This document shows positions 27,326-36,720 of a stretch of 61,493 nt of DNA, piece after piece (within the stretch, counting starts at the first letter, position 1; each line of letters starts with the position of its first letter). The stretch is taken from contig CAMDKO010000004.1 of the NCBI GenBank assembly GCA_945901155.1, forward strand, positions 1 to 61,493. Direction: 5' to 3'. The position numbers and the translations under genes are program-made. The notes below the pieces were generated by a model. The model saw only the letters and a list, made by a program, of their open reading frames with translations. It did no database searches and was not told where the DNA came from. The DNA is from Pedobacter schmidteae (GTDB lineage: Bacteria; Bacteroidota; Bacteroidia; Sphingobacteriales; Sphingobacteriaceae).

Positions 27326-30178
27326 TTAATCGAGTGGTTTACCTTTTAAACATTCATCGGCAAGATAAAGAATTGATTCATAATTCTTTCCTACTGCTTC
27401 AGACATGGATATCTCACAAGTTTTCCCAGATGAATAATAACCTTCATACGAATTTTTCTTAACCTCATTGGCTTCAGGAGCCGTAGCAGATGCGGTTAGT
27501 TCAGGAAAAATAAAACCTCTATCGCCAGCCATTCCGCAACAACCGGAATGAATGGGCACCTCTGCTTTTTCACTAAAATGTGAAGCAACAGAAACAAATT
27601 TTCGCTCAAGACCCATTTTCTGCAATGAACAAACAGGGTGCAATACCACTGTACCCTTAGTTTCTACAGGTCCGCAAGCTGGAATAACATAATCATGTAG
27701 GTAATCAATGCTATCTAGAATACTTAGGCGATCAAACCGCTGCTTATTCAGGTCGTTAAGAACCGGACGGCATTGCTGCAGGGTTTGTGAACAAGAGGTA
27801 ACATCCAAAATCACAGGCAGTATTCCCTCTTTAGTAACAGACCAGAGTTTATCAATAGTCTCATTACATTTATCGGCATAAGCCAAATTGTATCCCTTTG
27901 AAGAGAATAGCTGTCCGCAACAAAGCGCCTCAATACCTGCAGGAATAATTACCTGAATACCTGATTTTTCTGAAACACTCAAGAAGGAATCTGGAATACT
28001 TTTTTTATTGGGAGCACCACCCATTACCCTTGATATACAGGTTGGAAAATAAACAACTGCAGGCCCGGTTTTAGTTTCAAAATCAATCTCCTTTTTGTAT
28101 TTACCTGAAATAGCCCCGCTGGTAATGAGCTGATTACTCCATAATGGAAATTCAGGAATTAATTTTTTAAATGCCTTAGTTAATTTTATCATGGCATTTT
28201 TACCGAATACCGAATTTACTAATGTACCAGCTTCAAGTGCAAAGTTCACCAATACCGTAACCAGATAGAAGTTCTTTGAAACGAACAAAGCTACTTTATT
28301 GGAGAATGGAGAATGGCTTTCTCTGCGTAATCGTTTAACCAGATCGCCTGTATTGATATCAACCGGGCAACTTGTGGCACATAACCCATCAACCGCACAG
28401 GTATCTAATCCATCATATTGATACTGCTTCACCAATTCTGCATGAAGTTCAAATTTTCCAGCTGCCTCTAAAAGTGCCAATTCACGCCTTACAACAATTC
28501 GTTGACGCGGAGTAAGTGTTACATTTCTGCTTGGGCACTTATGTTCACAATAGCCACATTCAATACATTTATCCACTTCTTGCTCCACAACGGGCAAAGA
28601 TTTAAGGTCCTGAAGGTGTGCATTTTTATGCTCATTGATGATCACACCTGGATTCAAAAGATTTTCAGGGTCAATAACCTTTTTCAGGCTTTTCATGATC
28701 TGATAGGCTTCTGTACCCCATTCTGTTTCCACAAAAGGTGCCATATTCCTGCCAGTGCCATGCTCTGCCTTCAGCGCACCGTCATATTTATTGACAACCA
28801 GCGCTACAACCTCTCTCAAAAAGCGGTCGTAACGGTCAACTTCATCAGCCGAATTAAACGACTGCGTAACTACAAAATGGATATTTCCATCCTTGGCATG
28901 TCCAAAAATAATGGCATTATCATACTTATATTTTGCAAAAAGCACATGGAGGTCAAGAATAGCATCACCTAACTGAGCAACAGGGACTGCAATATCTTCT
29001 AATACAACGGTTGTTCCGCTTGCCCTTACCGCGCCAACGGCAGGGAACATCCCCTTACGCAGTTTCCAGTAAAAAGCCTGAATCCCCGGATCGGAAGTAA
29101 AACTGATAGGTTCAAGCAATACAAATTTTGCTGAATAAGGCTTTAAGCTCTCAATCTTGGCCTGAAGTTCATCCACACTATTGCTTTGATACTCCACTAA
29201 TAAAGCAGCAGCTTGGTCAGGCAGTGTTTTTAGAATTGCAGGAACCCCTTTCACGTTCTCAATTGAACGCAAAGATGCTCTGTCCATTAATTCGACGGCT
29301 TCGGCGCCTGTCATCCTTAAAGGCTCAATTGCCTGGCAGGCAGAATAAATATTTTCAAAATATATAAATGCGGATGATTTATAAGGATAGTCGGCCACCG
29401 TTTCCATGACTGCCTCGGCAATAAAGCCTAAAGTACCCTCTGCACCGATCAATAGGTGAGAAAAAATATCCAGCGGATGAGAGTAATCGATAAAGGCATT
29501 CAAAGAGTATCCCACGGTATTTTTGCTGAGATATTTGGTTCTGATACGATCTGAAAGTGTCGGATTATCAGCTATCTGTTGCCTTAAATTTAAAATGGAT
29601 GAATAGACATCTGGGCATTCCTGCTCAAAACGGGAATAATCATCATTATTCTCTGTAGAAAAACTTTTTCCAGAAGGAAGAATGAACCGAATATGCCTGG
29701 TAGTATGGTAAGAATTCAGACTAACCCCACAGCACATCCCGCTTGAATTGTTTGACAGGATCCCTCCCATCATTGCCGCATCAATACTAGATGGATCAGG
29801 ACCAATCTTTCTTTTATGCTTTTTGAGGTAGTTATTTACCATCGAACCGGTAATTCCAGGTTGCACTCTGACTAAATTTCCCTCATCCTCAATGTTCAAT
29901 TGATTCCAGTACTGGCTTAAATCTACCAGAATGCCATCTGTTATGGATTGTCCGGATAAGCTGGTTCCTCCTGTACGAAACGTAATGGGAATTTTATGCT
30001 GATGCGAAAAAGCCAACAATGCAATGATCTCCTCTTCACTGACAGGCTGCACAACTGCTTTTGGCCGCAGATAATAAAATCCAGCATCCGAAGCATAAGC
30101 AACAAGATCAATTAAGCGGCATTTTATCCGTTCTTTTGGCAAAACAGCTTCCAAAAGCTTCCAAGTATCCATAGTCAT
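27326..30178 (-). CDS. FAD-linked D-2-hydroxyacid dehydrogenase with Fe-S and CCG domains
   Basis: 950 aa, three modules. The PCMH-type FAD domain (~35-270: GGTSLSGQSITDGI, GPDPSSIDAAMMGGILSNNSSGMCCG) is followed by an FAD-oxidase C domain with KAEHGTGRNMAPFVE. Next come two ferredoxin-like Cys clusters, CIECGYCEHKCP (~540) and CAVDGLCATSCP (~590). The C-terminal part carries two CCG-type motifs (CCGQLFSS, GCCGMAGD). This is the architecture of respiratory D-lactate / D-2-hydroxyglutarate dehydrogenases of the YdiJ/Dld kind, passing electrons to quinone. In this locus it probably oxidises a D-2-hydroxyacid product. No membrane helix is evident, so it is peripheral. Confidence 0.87.
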   Translation of the reverse strand: MTMDTWKLLEAVLPKERIKCRLIDLVAYASDAGFYYLRPKAVVQPVSEEEIIALLAFSHQHKIPITFRTGGTSLSGQSITDGILVDLSQYWNQLNIEDEGNLVRVQPGITGSMVNNYLKKHKRKIGPDPSSIDAAMMGGILSNNSSGMCCGVSLNSYHTTRHIRFILPSGKSFSTENNDDYSRFEQECPDVYSSILNLRQQIADNPTLSDRIRTKYLSKNTVGYSLNAFIDYSHPLDIFSHLLIGAEGTLGFIAEAVMETVADYPYKSSAFIYFENIYSACQAIEPLRMTGAEAVELMDRASLRSIENVKGVPAILKTLPDQAAALLVEYQSNSVDELQAKIESLKPYSAKFVLLEPISFTSDPGIQAFYWKLRKGMFPAVGAVRASGTTVVLEDIAVPVAQLGDAILDLHVLFAKYKYDNAIIFGHAKDGNIHFVVTQSFNSADEVDRYDRFLREVVALVVNKYDGALKAEHGTGRNMAPFVETEWGTEAYQIMKSLKKVIDPENLLNPGVIINEHKNAHLQDLKSLPVVEQEVDKCIECGYCEHKCPSRNVTLTPRQRIVVRRELALLEAAGKFELHAELVKQYQYDGLDTCAVDGLCATSCPVDINTGDLVKRLRRESHSPFSNKVALFVSKNFYLVTVLVNFALEAGTLVNSVFGKNAMIKLTKAFKKLIPEFPLWSNQLITSGAISGKYKKEIDFETKTGPAVVYFPTCISRVMGGAPNKKSIPDSFLSVSEKSGIQVIIPAGIEALCCGQLFSSKGYNLAYADKCNETIDKLWSVTKEGILPVILDVTSCSQTLQQCRPVLNDLNKQRFDRLSILDSIDYLHDYVIPACGPVETKGTVVLHPVCSLQKMGLERKFVSVASHFSEKAEVPIHSGCCGMAGDRGFIFPELTASATAPEANEVKKNSYEGYYSSGKTCEISMSEAVGKNYESILYLADECLKGKPLD

Positions 30179-30242
30179 TAATTAAACCGCAATTTGTAAG
30201 AAATTATGATTATTGCAACAATAAAACTATAAATCTAATGAT

Positions 30243-31547
30243 TTATATACTTCCCATTACCCTTGCTGAAACCTCAATAGCATGATCAATATCCGCCTCG
30301 GTATGGGCTGCACTTATGTACCATAAACCACGTCCTATAATTCTAACCCGTTCATCGTGCATAGCAGATATAAATTTACCCAGTTTAGCACGATCATAGC
30401 TCAGCGTATCTCTATAATCATTCACTGATTTCAAATTGGTGAACCCGATGTTGAACATCGGGCCCGGACCCTGAACCAATAAATTATGATTATTAGCAGC
30501 AGCAGCCTTTCTCAAACCATCCATTAATTTATTTCCAAATCTGAACATTCGCTCATAAGGATTTTCCTTTTCAAGAACCTCAATTGTTGCCAATGCGGCA
30601 GCGATTGTGGGGTTACTAGAATTCATAGTACCTGCATGAATCACTTTTGCATCCTCAATTAGGCTCATCCATTCTCTTTTACCTACGATCGCACTGATTG
30701 GGTAACCGCTACCCATCGCTTTGGCAAAAATTGACATATCGGGAGTTATACCAAAATACCGCTGTGATCCGCCAATACTCATTCTGAATCCTGTGATCAC
30801 CTCATCAAATATCAAGGCAATACCATATTGATCGCAAAGGTCACGCAATCCTTGCAAAAAGCCTTCCTGTGGAACGATACATCCATTATTACACATGATT
30901 GGCTCCGTGATTATGGCAGCGATTTCATGGTGATGGTCTGCCAAAGTCTTTTTAACTAAATCAAGATCATTCCATGGCAAAATGATAAACTCATCTTTAG
31001 CATGCTCAGGTAAACCTGCCGACCATGGAAATACATTCGGGTTTTCTTTGCTACCCAATGCATCTACAGATGGCGTAGATATACCCCAGGCAACATTATC
31101 AAGCCATCCATGGTAATGACCTTCAAAACGAAGAAATTTTTGCTTACCCGTTTTTGCTCTTGCCACTCTGAAAGCTGTTTGTACTGCCTCTGAGCCATCC
31201 AGGCAAAAACGCATCAATTCAGCTGAGGGAATAATACGATTCAGAGTCTCAGCGAGCTCAATCTCCTTAATATGCTGACCAGCAAACAATTGTCCTTCTT
31301 CAGAATAATCAGCAACTGATTTTAATACATGAGGATGCGAATGACCAAGAATTAATGGCCCCTGACTAAGCGTAAAATCAAGATAATCATTGCCATCAAC
31401 ATCAAAAAGGTGACTACCCTTTCCATGCGTATAAAATATCGCATGAGGATGATTGTATTTCCTAAATTCGGATGATACACCTCCGGCAAGTACTTTCTTT
31501 GATCTCTCAAGTAATTCTGCCGATTTCGAGTAAACTAAGCTTTTCAT
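30243..31547 (-). CDS. Class III aminotransferase, HemL-like
   Basis: 434-aa PLP enzyme similar to glutamate-1-semialdehyde aminomutase: GGVSSEFRKYNHPHAIFYTHGKGSHLFDVDGNDYLDF start, DGSEAVQTAFRVARAKTGK, FEGHYHGWLDN, FDEVITGFRMSIGG with the cofactor Asp, and the Schiff-base Lys in IFAKAMGSGYPISAIVG. Family members include GSAM, omega-aminotransferases and amino-acid epimerases. Its place in a catabolic operon argues against a haem role; transamination or 1,2-amino shift of an intermediate is more likely. No signal peptide, so cytoplasmic. Confidence 0.8.
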   Translation of the reverse strand: MKSLVYSKSAELLERSKKVLAGGVSSEFRKYNHPHAIFYTHGKGSHLFDVDGNDYLDFTLSQGPLILGHSHPHVLKSVADYSEEGQLFAGQHIKEIELAETLNRIIPSAELMRFCLDGSEAVQTAFRVARAKTGKQKFLRFEGHYHGWLDNVAWGISTPSVDALGSKENPNVFPWSAGLPEHAKDEFIILPWNDLDLVKKTLADHHHEIAAIITEPIMCNNGCIVPQEGFLQGLRDLCDQYGIALIFDEVITGFRMSIGGSQRYFGITPDMSIFAKAMGSGYPISAIVGKREWMSLIEDAKVIHAGTMNSSNPTIAAALATIEVLEKENPYERMFRFGNKLMDGLRKAAAANNHNLLVQGPGPMFNIGFTNLKSVNDYRDTLSYDRAKLGKFISAMHDERVRIIGRGLWYISAAHTEADIDHAIEVSARVMGSI

Positions 31548-31611
31548 TATATGATGGGTTAAATATTAATTCTAAGTATATTTTATTACTGATGCTAATG
31601 ATCAGATAGCG

Positions 31612-32547
31612 CTATTCTATTCCTCTGTCTTGTTTAAGATACCGGATCAATTCCTTTTCTCTGGCTTGATTTACCCGGGTCGAAAAGTCTTTATCCCACT
31701 CATAATATCCTTCAGCTGTTTTATTTCCTAATTTTTTTTGTTCTACTAATTTTTTAAGCGTTGGAAAGGAACGATCTGATTTGCTAAGGTCATCAAAAAG
31801 ATAATCAGAGATAGAAGCAAATACATCAAGTCCTCCCATATCTGCAGAAAGCAAAGGGCCGGTAACAGGCAATCGTCTTCCAATGCTGTAGGTAACTGCT
31901 GCATCAATATCTTCTTTTGAAGCAATTCCTTCTTCAAGCAGGTACTGAGCTTCTCTGAAAAGTGCAAACTGAAGCCTGTTACCTACCAAACCTGGCACTT
32001 CCCGCTTTACTTCGATAGGCTTTTTATGCATATATTTCAGAAGAGCGATGGTACGATTAAAGGTATCCTCACTAGTTTTATCAGCCTGGAGTACTTCTAC
32101 CAGCGGTACCAGATGGGCAGGATTCCAGAAATGAGTTATAACAGTTCGTTCCGGATTTTTTGTCCCGGCTGCAATAAGACTCAAGCTTAAACCAGAAGTA
32201 TTTGTTGCTAAGATCACATCAGGAGCACATATTTTGTCAAGATGATTGAAAAGCTGCTGTTTCAAAGCAAGGTCTTCGGGAATACATTCAATAACAAAAC
32301 TTGAACCAGCAACAGTATCATCAATGGACTGGCTTACAGAAATTCTTGACTGGATTGCTTCAATATCCTGAAGAGAAATCAATCCATGTTGATTTAATCC
32401 AACTAACTTATTCTTTATACCCTCTAAGCCTTTTGTCAGATCATCTTGGTTTAAACCGTACATCCTTACATTCAATCCTGACCATGCAGCATTCAAAGCA
32501 ATGGAATGACCCATAGTACCAGACCCGATGATTGCCAGCTTTTCCAT
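31612..32547 (-). CDS. 3-hydroxyacyl-CoA dehydrogenase family protein
   Basis: 311 aa: N-terminal Rossmann domain with GSGTMGHSIALNAAWSG (~8-24), catalytic His in ITHFWNPAHLVPLVEV (~140-155) with the following Glu, and a C-terminal helical domain (GLVGNRLQFALFREAQYLLEEG). It is a single-domain HAD protein like 3-hydroxybutyryl-CoA dehydrogenase, L-gulonate 3-dehydrogenase or carnitine dehydrogenase. In the absence of CoA ligases or thiolases nearby, a free 3-hydroxyacid substrate is as plausible as a CoA ester. Cytoplasmic. Confidence 0.83.
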   Translation of the reverse strand: MEKLAIIGSGTMGHSIALNAAWSGLNVRMYGLNQDDLTKGLEGIKNKLVGLNQHGLISLQDIEAIQSRISVSQSIDDTVAGSSFVIECIPEDLALKQQLFNHLDKICAPDVILATNTSGLSLSLIAAGTKNPERTVITHFWNPAHLVPLVEVLQADKTSEDTFNRTIALLKYMHKKPIEVKREVPGLVGNRLQFALFREAQYLLEEGIASKEDIDAAVTYSIGRRLPVTGPLLSADMGGLDVFASISDYLFDDLSKSDRSFPTLKKLVEQKKLGNKTAEGYYEWDKDFSTRVNQAREKELIRYLKQDRGIE

Positions 32548-32576
32548 GACCTTAAGAATCTTAAAATTTCTTTTGA

Positions 32577-33356
32577 CTATTGAAACTTTAAAACTCCAAA
32601 AAACTGAGGAAGATGAAAGTTTGGTTTTGGATTATCTACAAAATTCCAAGTAAGGTAATTAGGATTAGATGTTCTGCTACCTGTTTTATAGAAATTTGCC
32701 TTCCAGATAACACCTGGTGCTGGATTTGTAACATTTGAAAACTTCTTTAACATTGATAATGGAATCCTGTACTCGATGGTCCAAGTTACGGGTTCAGTGA
32801 TCTCAGGATCAACTACAGAAGGCAGAGAATGCGCAATTTCAATCTGCTTTATTTCAGGAGCCTCAAGTTTAAAAAACTCAGTCCATGGTTTAGAAATATA
32901 ATAAATAAGTGGTGTTCCACCAGCATTTATTTCAAGATTAAAATACTTTAATGGTTCATCTGAGTTGGGCGCGAAAAAGAATTCAACACAGGAATCACCT
33001 GACACATTGCCATTATATTCTGTAACAGTACTCTTTACAAATCGATCTTTTACACGAAAGATCACATAAACATTGTCCGTATCGTAAATCATTTTGGCTT
33101 CAACCGTTGGTTTAAACGGAGAAACTGTACCCATATAAGTTTCAATTTTTATCGTTTCAATCTTCTTCCATTCTGCTTTATTCCAGTTTCCATCAATTTT
33201 CATTGGTTTCTTTAGTTTAGAAACTGAATACTCTTTGTCGACAGGCTTATTAGCAGACTTAGCAGCTGAAACAATACTCTTTTCAGAAGACAGAATATCA
33301 CTGCCCTTCATTGAGAAAGGCAGTGATATAAATAAAATATAGGCAATAAATTTCAT
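32577..33356 (-). CDS. Exported CBM9-like carbohydrate-binding protein
   Basis: 259 aa. A signal peptide (1-~18) precedes a CBM9-like beta-sandwich: MKIDGNWNKAEWKKIETI, then ..AKMIYDTDNVYVIFRVKDRFV and ..GDSCVEFFFAPNSDEPLKYFNLEINAGGT, the usual motif order of family 9-like domains. Such proteins bind sugars or related ligands in the periplasm or outer membrane. It follows the sorbosone-DH/cytochrome gene by 21 bp. It is the only carbohydrate-related domain in the locus, and no catalytic GH is attached. Confidence 0.82.
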   Translation of the reverse strand: MKFIAYILFISLPFSMKGSDILSSEKSIVSAAKSANKPVDKEYSVSKLKKPMKIDGNWNKAEWKKIETIKIETYMGTVSPFKPTVEAKMIYDTDNVYVIFRVKDRFVKSTVTEYNGNVSGDSCVEFFFAPNSDEPLKYFNLEINAGGTPLIYYISKPWTEFFKLEAPEIKQIEIAHSLPSVVDPEITEPVTWTIEYRIPLSMLKKFSNVTNPAPGVIWKANFYKTGSRTSNPNYLTWNFVDNPKPNFHLPQFFGVLKFQ

Positions 33357-33377
33357 TTTTTTTATTTTACTATGATA

Positions 33378-35144
33378 TTATTTAGCGCGGTATCTGGATA
33401 CTTCATTCGGACTTATAAATCCGGACTTATTGCCGAAGCTTGACCTTACATAGGTTAATATCTGAGCAATATCGGAATCCTTAAGATAACCATGAGGAGG
33501 CATTATTTCATTGTAACCAACACCATTGACTGTAACAGGACCAGAAAGACCATTCAATATTACTTGAATCAATCTTTTCTTGTCGCCATTCACCCAATCA
33601 GATTCAGCAAGAGGCGGGAAACGTGTTCCGTCACCTTTTCCATTTTGCTGATGGCAAGAAGCACAATACGTATTATACAATTTAGAACCTGCTGCTAATT
33701 GACCTTTCATCAAGTTATCTTTTTCAACATCAGGAGTCTTTACGTTAGGTGAAGTTAACTTGCGGGCAGCCATTCCTGCCAACTGTTTAGTACCGAAGGT
33801 TTTCTTGTCACCTTTGTACATTACTCTCCAGATTTTCCCGTTTTCACTTTCGTTCATATAAAGAGACCCATCAGGACCCTGAGCTAGACCCATTGGACGA
33901 GCTTTAGCATCAGAAGTGTTCACAATGGTATCTACACCACCAAATCCATCAGCAAATAATTCCCACTCACTTGATAACTTTCCATTTTTAAAAGGAACAA
34001 AAGCTACGCAATATCCACCCTGTGGATAAGGAGCACGAATTGTTGAACCATGAAATGCAATGAATGCACCATTTTTATAACGTTCAGGAAATTGATTTCC
34101 TGTATAGAATAGTAAATCATTTGGTGCAAAGTGCCCTGGGAAACCAATGATCGGCATGTTATATTTTGCCGCATCGCCTTCTTTTTTACCATCACCACCA
34201 TACTCAGGGTTCAATAATTTCTTTCCCTGCATAAAGTCATAATAGTAGTATGGCCAGCCAGAATCAGATCCTTCTGGCACTTTCAGGAATTCTTCAGAAG
34301 GCAATAAAGCACTGTGCCATGGCGTGTAAAGACTTGACCATGTTCTGGTAAAATCATCACGTCCATGCTGCATGGCGTACAGCGAGTTATCTAAATTATT
34401 CCATGACATTCCAACAATACTACGGATACCTGTGGCATACATTGTACCGTCGCTTTGCTTCTGGTTTAATTTATTTTCGCTGAATTTCCAAACACCTGCA
34501 TGTTCCTTTAATTCAGGGCATGGCATTTGACCCATAGAACCTGGCTGTCTGTCGGCAATCTGGCACACATCACTTGGAGAACCAAAAGGAACATACATGT
34601 TTCCTTTGTTATCAAAAGCAATTGGTTTAGCAATATGCGAAGATTTTCCTCTTTTGTAGTTATCAATAACAATAGTTTCTGTTATACCTTCAGGCACTAA
34701 TTTACCTGGAGTAAGTTTGGTTCTTAAAATCTCACCTGCTGTGCTGAAATAAAGATACCCATTATGGATACGCATGGCGGTTCCGTAATTACCTGTATCT
34801 GGATAATTTCCGAAGTACTCAATAATATCTGCTTTACCATCATTGTTATTATCGCGCAAAGCAACGCTACCTTGTTTTTTAGCATTAGGCACTCTTAGCT
34901 TTACATAAATATCACCATTCTTGTTAACCGCTAGATGTCTTGCACGGCCTAAAGAATCAGAAACTACAACTGCCTCAAAATCGCCAGGAAGTGCTAGGCC
35001 ACCATTACCAGGATCACCCTGAGGTAGTCCAGCAGGACCTCTTGAATTAATAAAACTGATGGTAACCAGAAATGCCAGACCTAAAAATGCAATTAGCTTT
35101 GTGCGAAGATTAGACTCGTATAATTTTTTAAAATTGACTTTCAT
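33378..35144 (-). CDS. Sorbosone dehydrogenase-like beta-propeller fused to cytochrome c
   Basis: 588 aa. N-terminal signal/anchor (~15-33), then a beta-propeller of the PQQ-type sugar/sorbosone dehydrogenase family (LPGDFEAVVVSDSLGRARHLAVNKNGDIYVKL, YATGIRSIVGMSWN, GSDSGWPYYYYD, ARPMGLAQGPDGSLYM). The C-terminal class I cytochrome c domain has haem motif C494-A-S-C497-H498 and a late Met in EIMPPHG. It would oxidise a sugar or alcohol in the periplasm and pass electrons to its own haem and then the respiratory chain. PQQ genes are not in the window, so the propeller's cofactor is not proved. Confidence 0.82.
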   Translation of the reverse strand: MKVNFKKLYESNLRTKLIAFLGLAFLVTISFINSRGPAGLPQGDPGNGGLALPGDFEAVVVSDSLGRARHLAVNKNGDIYVKLRVPNAKKQGSVALRDNNNDGKADIIEYFGNYPDTGNYGTAMRIHNGYLYFSTAGEILRTKLTPGKLVPEGITETIVIDNYKRGKSSHIAKPIAFDNKGNMYVPFGSPSDVCQIADRQPGSMGQMPCPELKEHAGVWKFSENKLNQKQSDGTMYATGIRSIVGMSWNNLDNSLYAMQHGRDDFTRTWSSLYTPWHSALLPSEEFLKVPEGSDSGWPYYYYDFMQGKKLLNPEYGGDGKKEGDAAKYNMPIIGFPGHFAPNDLLFYTGNQFPERYKNGAFIAFHGSTIRAPYPQGGYCVAFVPFKNGKLSSEWELFADGFGGVDTIVNTSDAKARPMGLAQGPDGSLYMNESENGKIWRVMYKGDKKTFGTKQLAGMAARKLTSPNVKTPDVEKDNLMKGQLAAGSKLYNTYCASCHQQNGKGDGTRFPPLAESDWVNGDKKRLIQVILNGLSGPVTVNGVGYNEIMPPHGYLKDSDIAQILTYVRSSFGNKSGFISPNEVSRYRAK

Positions 35145-35289
35145 TTGTATTGAATTTTGCTTTAAAACTGTATGATATTTAAATAGACTGCATATTCTAG
35201 ACTTTTAACTGATTTTCCAAATTAAACATGTATTATTTCTGCAATAATTTAAAAAAAATATCCGCAATTAAAAAAATGTGCACTGATTA
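35145..35289. other. 145-bp intergenic gap in the catabolic locus
   Basis: The longest gap downstream of the SusD hairpin. It is AT-rich and has a near-match to a minus-strand -7 box (CAAATTAA at 35218-35225 on plus) but no good -33. It may host a secondary promoter for the sorbosone-dehydrogenase-like gene; nothing firm is visible. Confidence 0.3.
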
Positions 35290-36657
35290 TTACTTATTCT
35301 TAAAAGCATCTGGTATCATAAAATCATACTCTTTAGGGTGAAAAGGTGCTATGCTTTGTCCAGTTGGCCGCGGTGCTGTTGGTCTGATCGGCTCATAACC
35401 TGCTGCAGAATATTTAATATTTAAAAAAGGAGTTTCCTTTACCTTGCCTTCAGTAAGCGAACGTATTCCCATATCAATGATTCCACTGGTTAATAAGTTT
35501 CTTTCAATTGGGGCAGTTGGTCCGCTAACAATGAATTTCTGAATATTGAGACTCAGATAGCTAAAATGGGCATAATTAGGGCCACCACTAAGTACAAATT
35601 CTGTTGCAACAATTCCTTTTGAGGTGTTTGCAGAATATGCCCAACCCGACTTAACATATTTATCCAGCATCATAATTGTTCCTTTAGTTCCATCTGCATA
35701 ATTAACTATTACTGCATAAGGAATTTTTACAATCTCACGCATATTCCCCGTTTCCTTATCCCGTATTGTATCACAGGCTGCATCCACCAACTTTTTAGAA
35801 ATCTTACCTGAATCTATCGCTTTCCAAACATCATCTCCTTTTAAGCCTTCCACACTTTTAACACCAGTTTCTCCTCCTGCTCTTCGCTCAACCATACACT
35901 GCAGAATCTCAGTTACGTGGAAACCATAGGCATCTAAAGATAAGTATCCAATAGCAACGGCCTCCTTAATCTTTACTCCGATAGGATGTTCCAAAGGCTT
36001 ATCACGCCAGCAATACGGCAAAGAAGATCCAGCCATCAATGGAACATTAAGTTCTTTTGCACGATCATAAATCCATCTGCTATCTATCCAGCTGTATGAC
36101 AAAGCTTTATCTGTAAAAACAGGCACCGATCTATTAGAGGCATCAAATACTCTGAATATCCTTTCGAGGTAATTCATTCGTGGGTATAATTTCATACCCA
36201 GTCTGTTGTAGGGATATTCTCCATGCTCTCCAACATAAATCACCGCATCTACGGCTAGTTTATCACCTCCAAGTGTTAAAGCCTCTTCAACTGAGGGATA
36301 AACCGGAGCATCATTCATGGCAGCGATTTTGATACCCGTATCGTTAGCCCCAACCTGTTCGATATAAACCGAAACTATTTTTACCTGAGGCGCTACCATT
36401 CCTTCATCAGTAGGAATACCGAGAAATAATTTAGTGCCAATTACATCTGCATGGGCAGCATTTCTGTATATATGGGTAATGAATGCAATTTTCTTAATGC
36501 CATCCTGACCCGCCAAAGCTCTGGTTAACTGCTCTGTAATGGAAGTGATATTTCCGTCTTTTCCAAGCACAAAACCAGGTATAATGCTCATTCCTGCCGC
36601 GGCAAATACAGATTTTTTAATAAAATCTCGACGGGGATTATTCTTGTTTGACTTCAT
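35290..36657 (-). CDS. Tat-signal protein of uncharacterised family X (copy 1)
   Basis: 455 aa; I cannot assign a known function. The N-terminus NNPRRDFIKKSVFAAAGMSIIPGFVLG is a Tat signal (RRDFIKK). The mature part has conserved blocks shared with copies at 36.7 and 49.7 kb: AHADVIGTKL, GGDKLAVDAVIYVGEHGEYPYN, YPR, SVPVFTDKALSYSW, PLMAGSSLPYCWR, YGFHVTEILQCMVERRAGGETGV, GLKGDDVW and PIERNLLTSGIIDMG. The alpha/beta pattern and loop Asp/His/Glu residues suggest an enzyme, perhaps distantly Gfo/Idh-like. It is nearly identical to copy 2 except in the middle of the C-terminal half. Confidence 0.75.
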   Translation of the reverse strand: MKSNKNNPRRDFIKKSVFAAAGMSIIPGFVLGKDGNITSITEQLTRALAGQDGIKKIAFITHIYRNAAHADVIGTKLFLGIPTDEGMVAPQVKIVSVYIEQVGANDTGIKIAAMNDAPVYPSVEEALTLGGDKLAVDAVIYVGEHGEYPYNRLGMKLYPRMNYLERIFRVFDASNRSVPVFTDKALSYSWIDSRWIYDRAKELNVPLMAGSSLPYCWRDKPLEHPIGVKIKEAVAIGYLSLDAYGFHVTEILQCMVERRAGGETGVKSVEGLKGDDVWKAIDSGKISKKLVDAACDTIRDKETGNMREIVKIPYAVIVNYADGTKGTIMMLDKYVKSGWAYSANTSKGIVATEFVLSGGPNYAHFSYLSLNIQKFIVSGPTAPIERNLLTSGIIDMGIRSLTEGKVKETPFLNIKYSAAGYEPIRPTAPRPTGQSIAPFHPKEYDFMIPDAFKNK

Positions 36658-36720
36658 TGTAAAATTTTAAGAATATGTTAATATGAATTGTATATAAAAA
36701 TTTGAGTAGTATGAATTGAC

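Noticed and set aside
28502-28972. 156-codon plus-strand ORF
   Set aside because: Antisense to the well-supported FAD/Fe-S gene and without recognisable domains.
30243-31547. Haem-biosynthesis hemL
   Set aside because: It looks HemL-like, but it sits in a catabolic operon; I call it only a class III aminotransferase/aminomutase.
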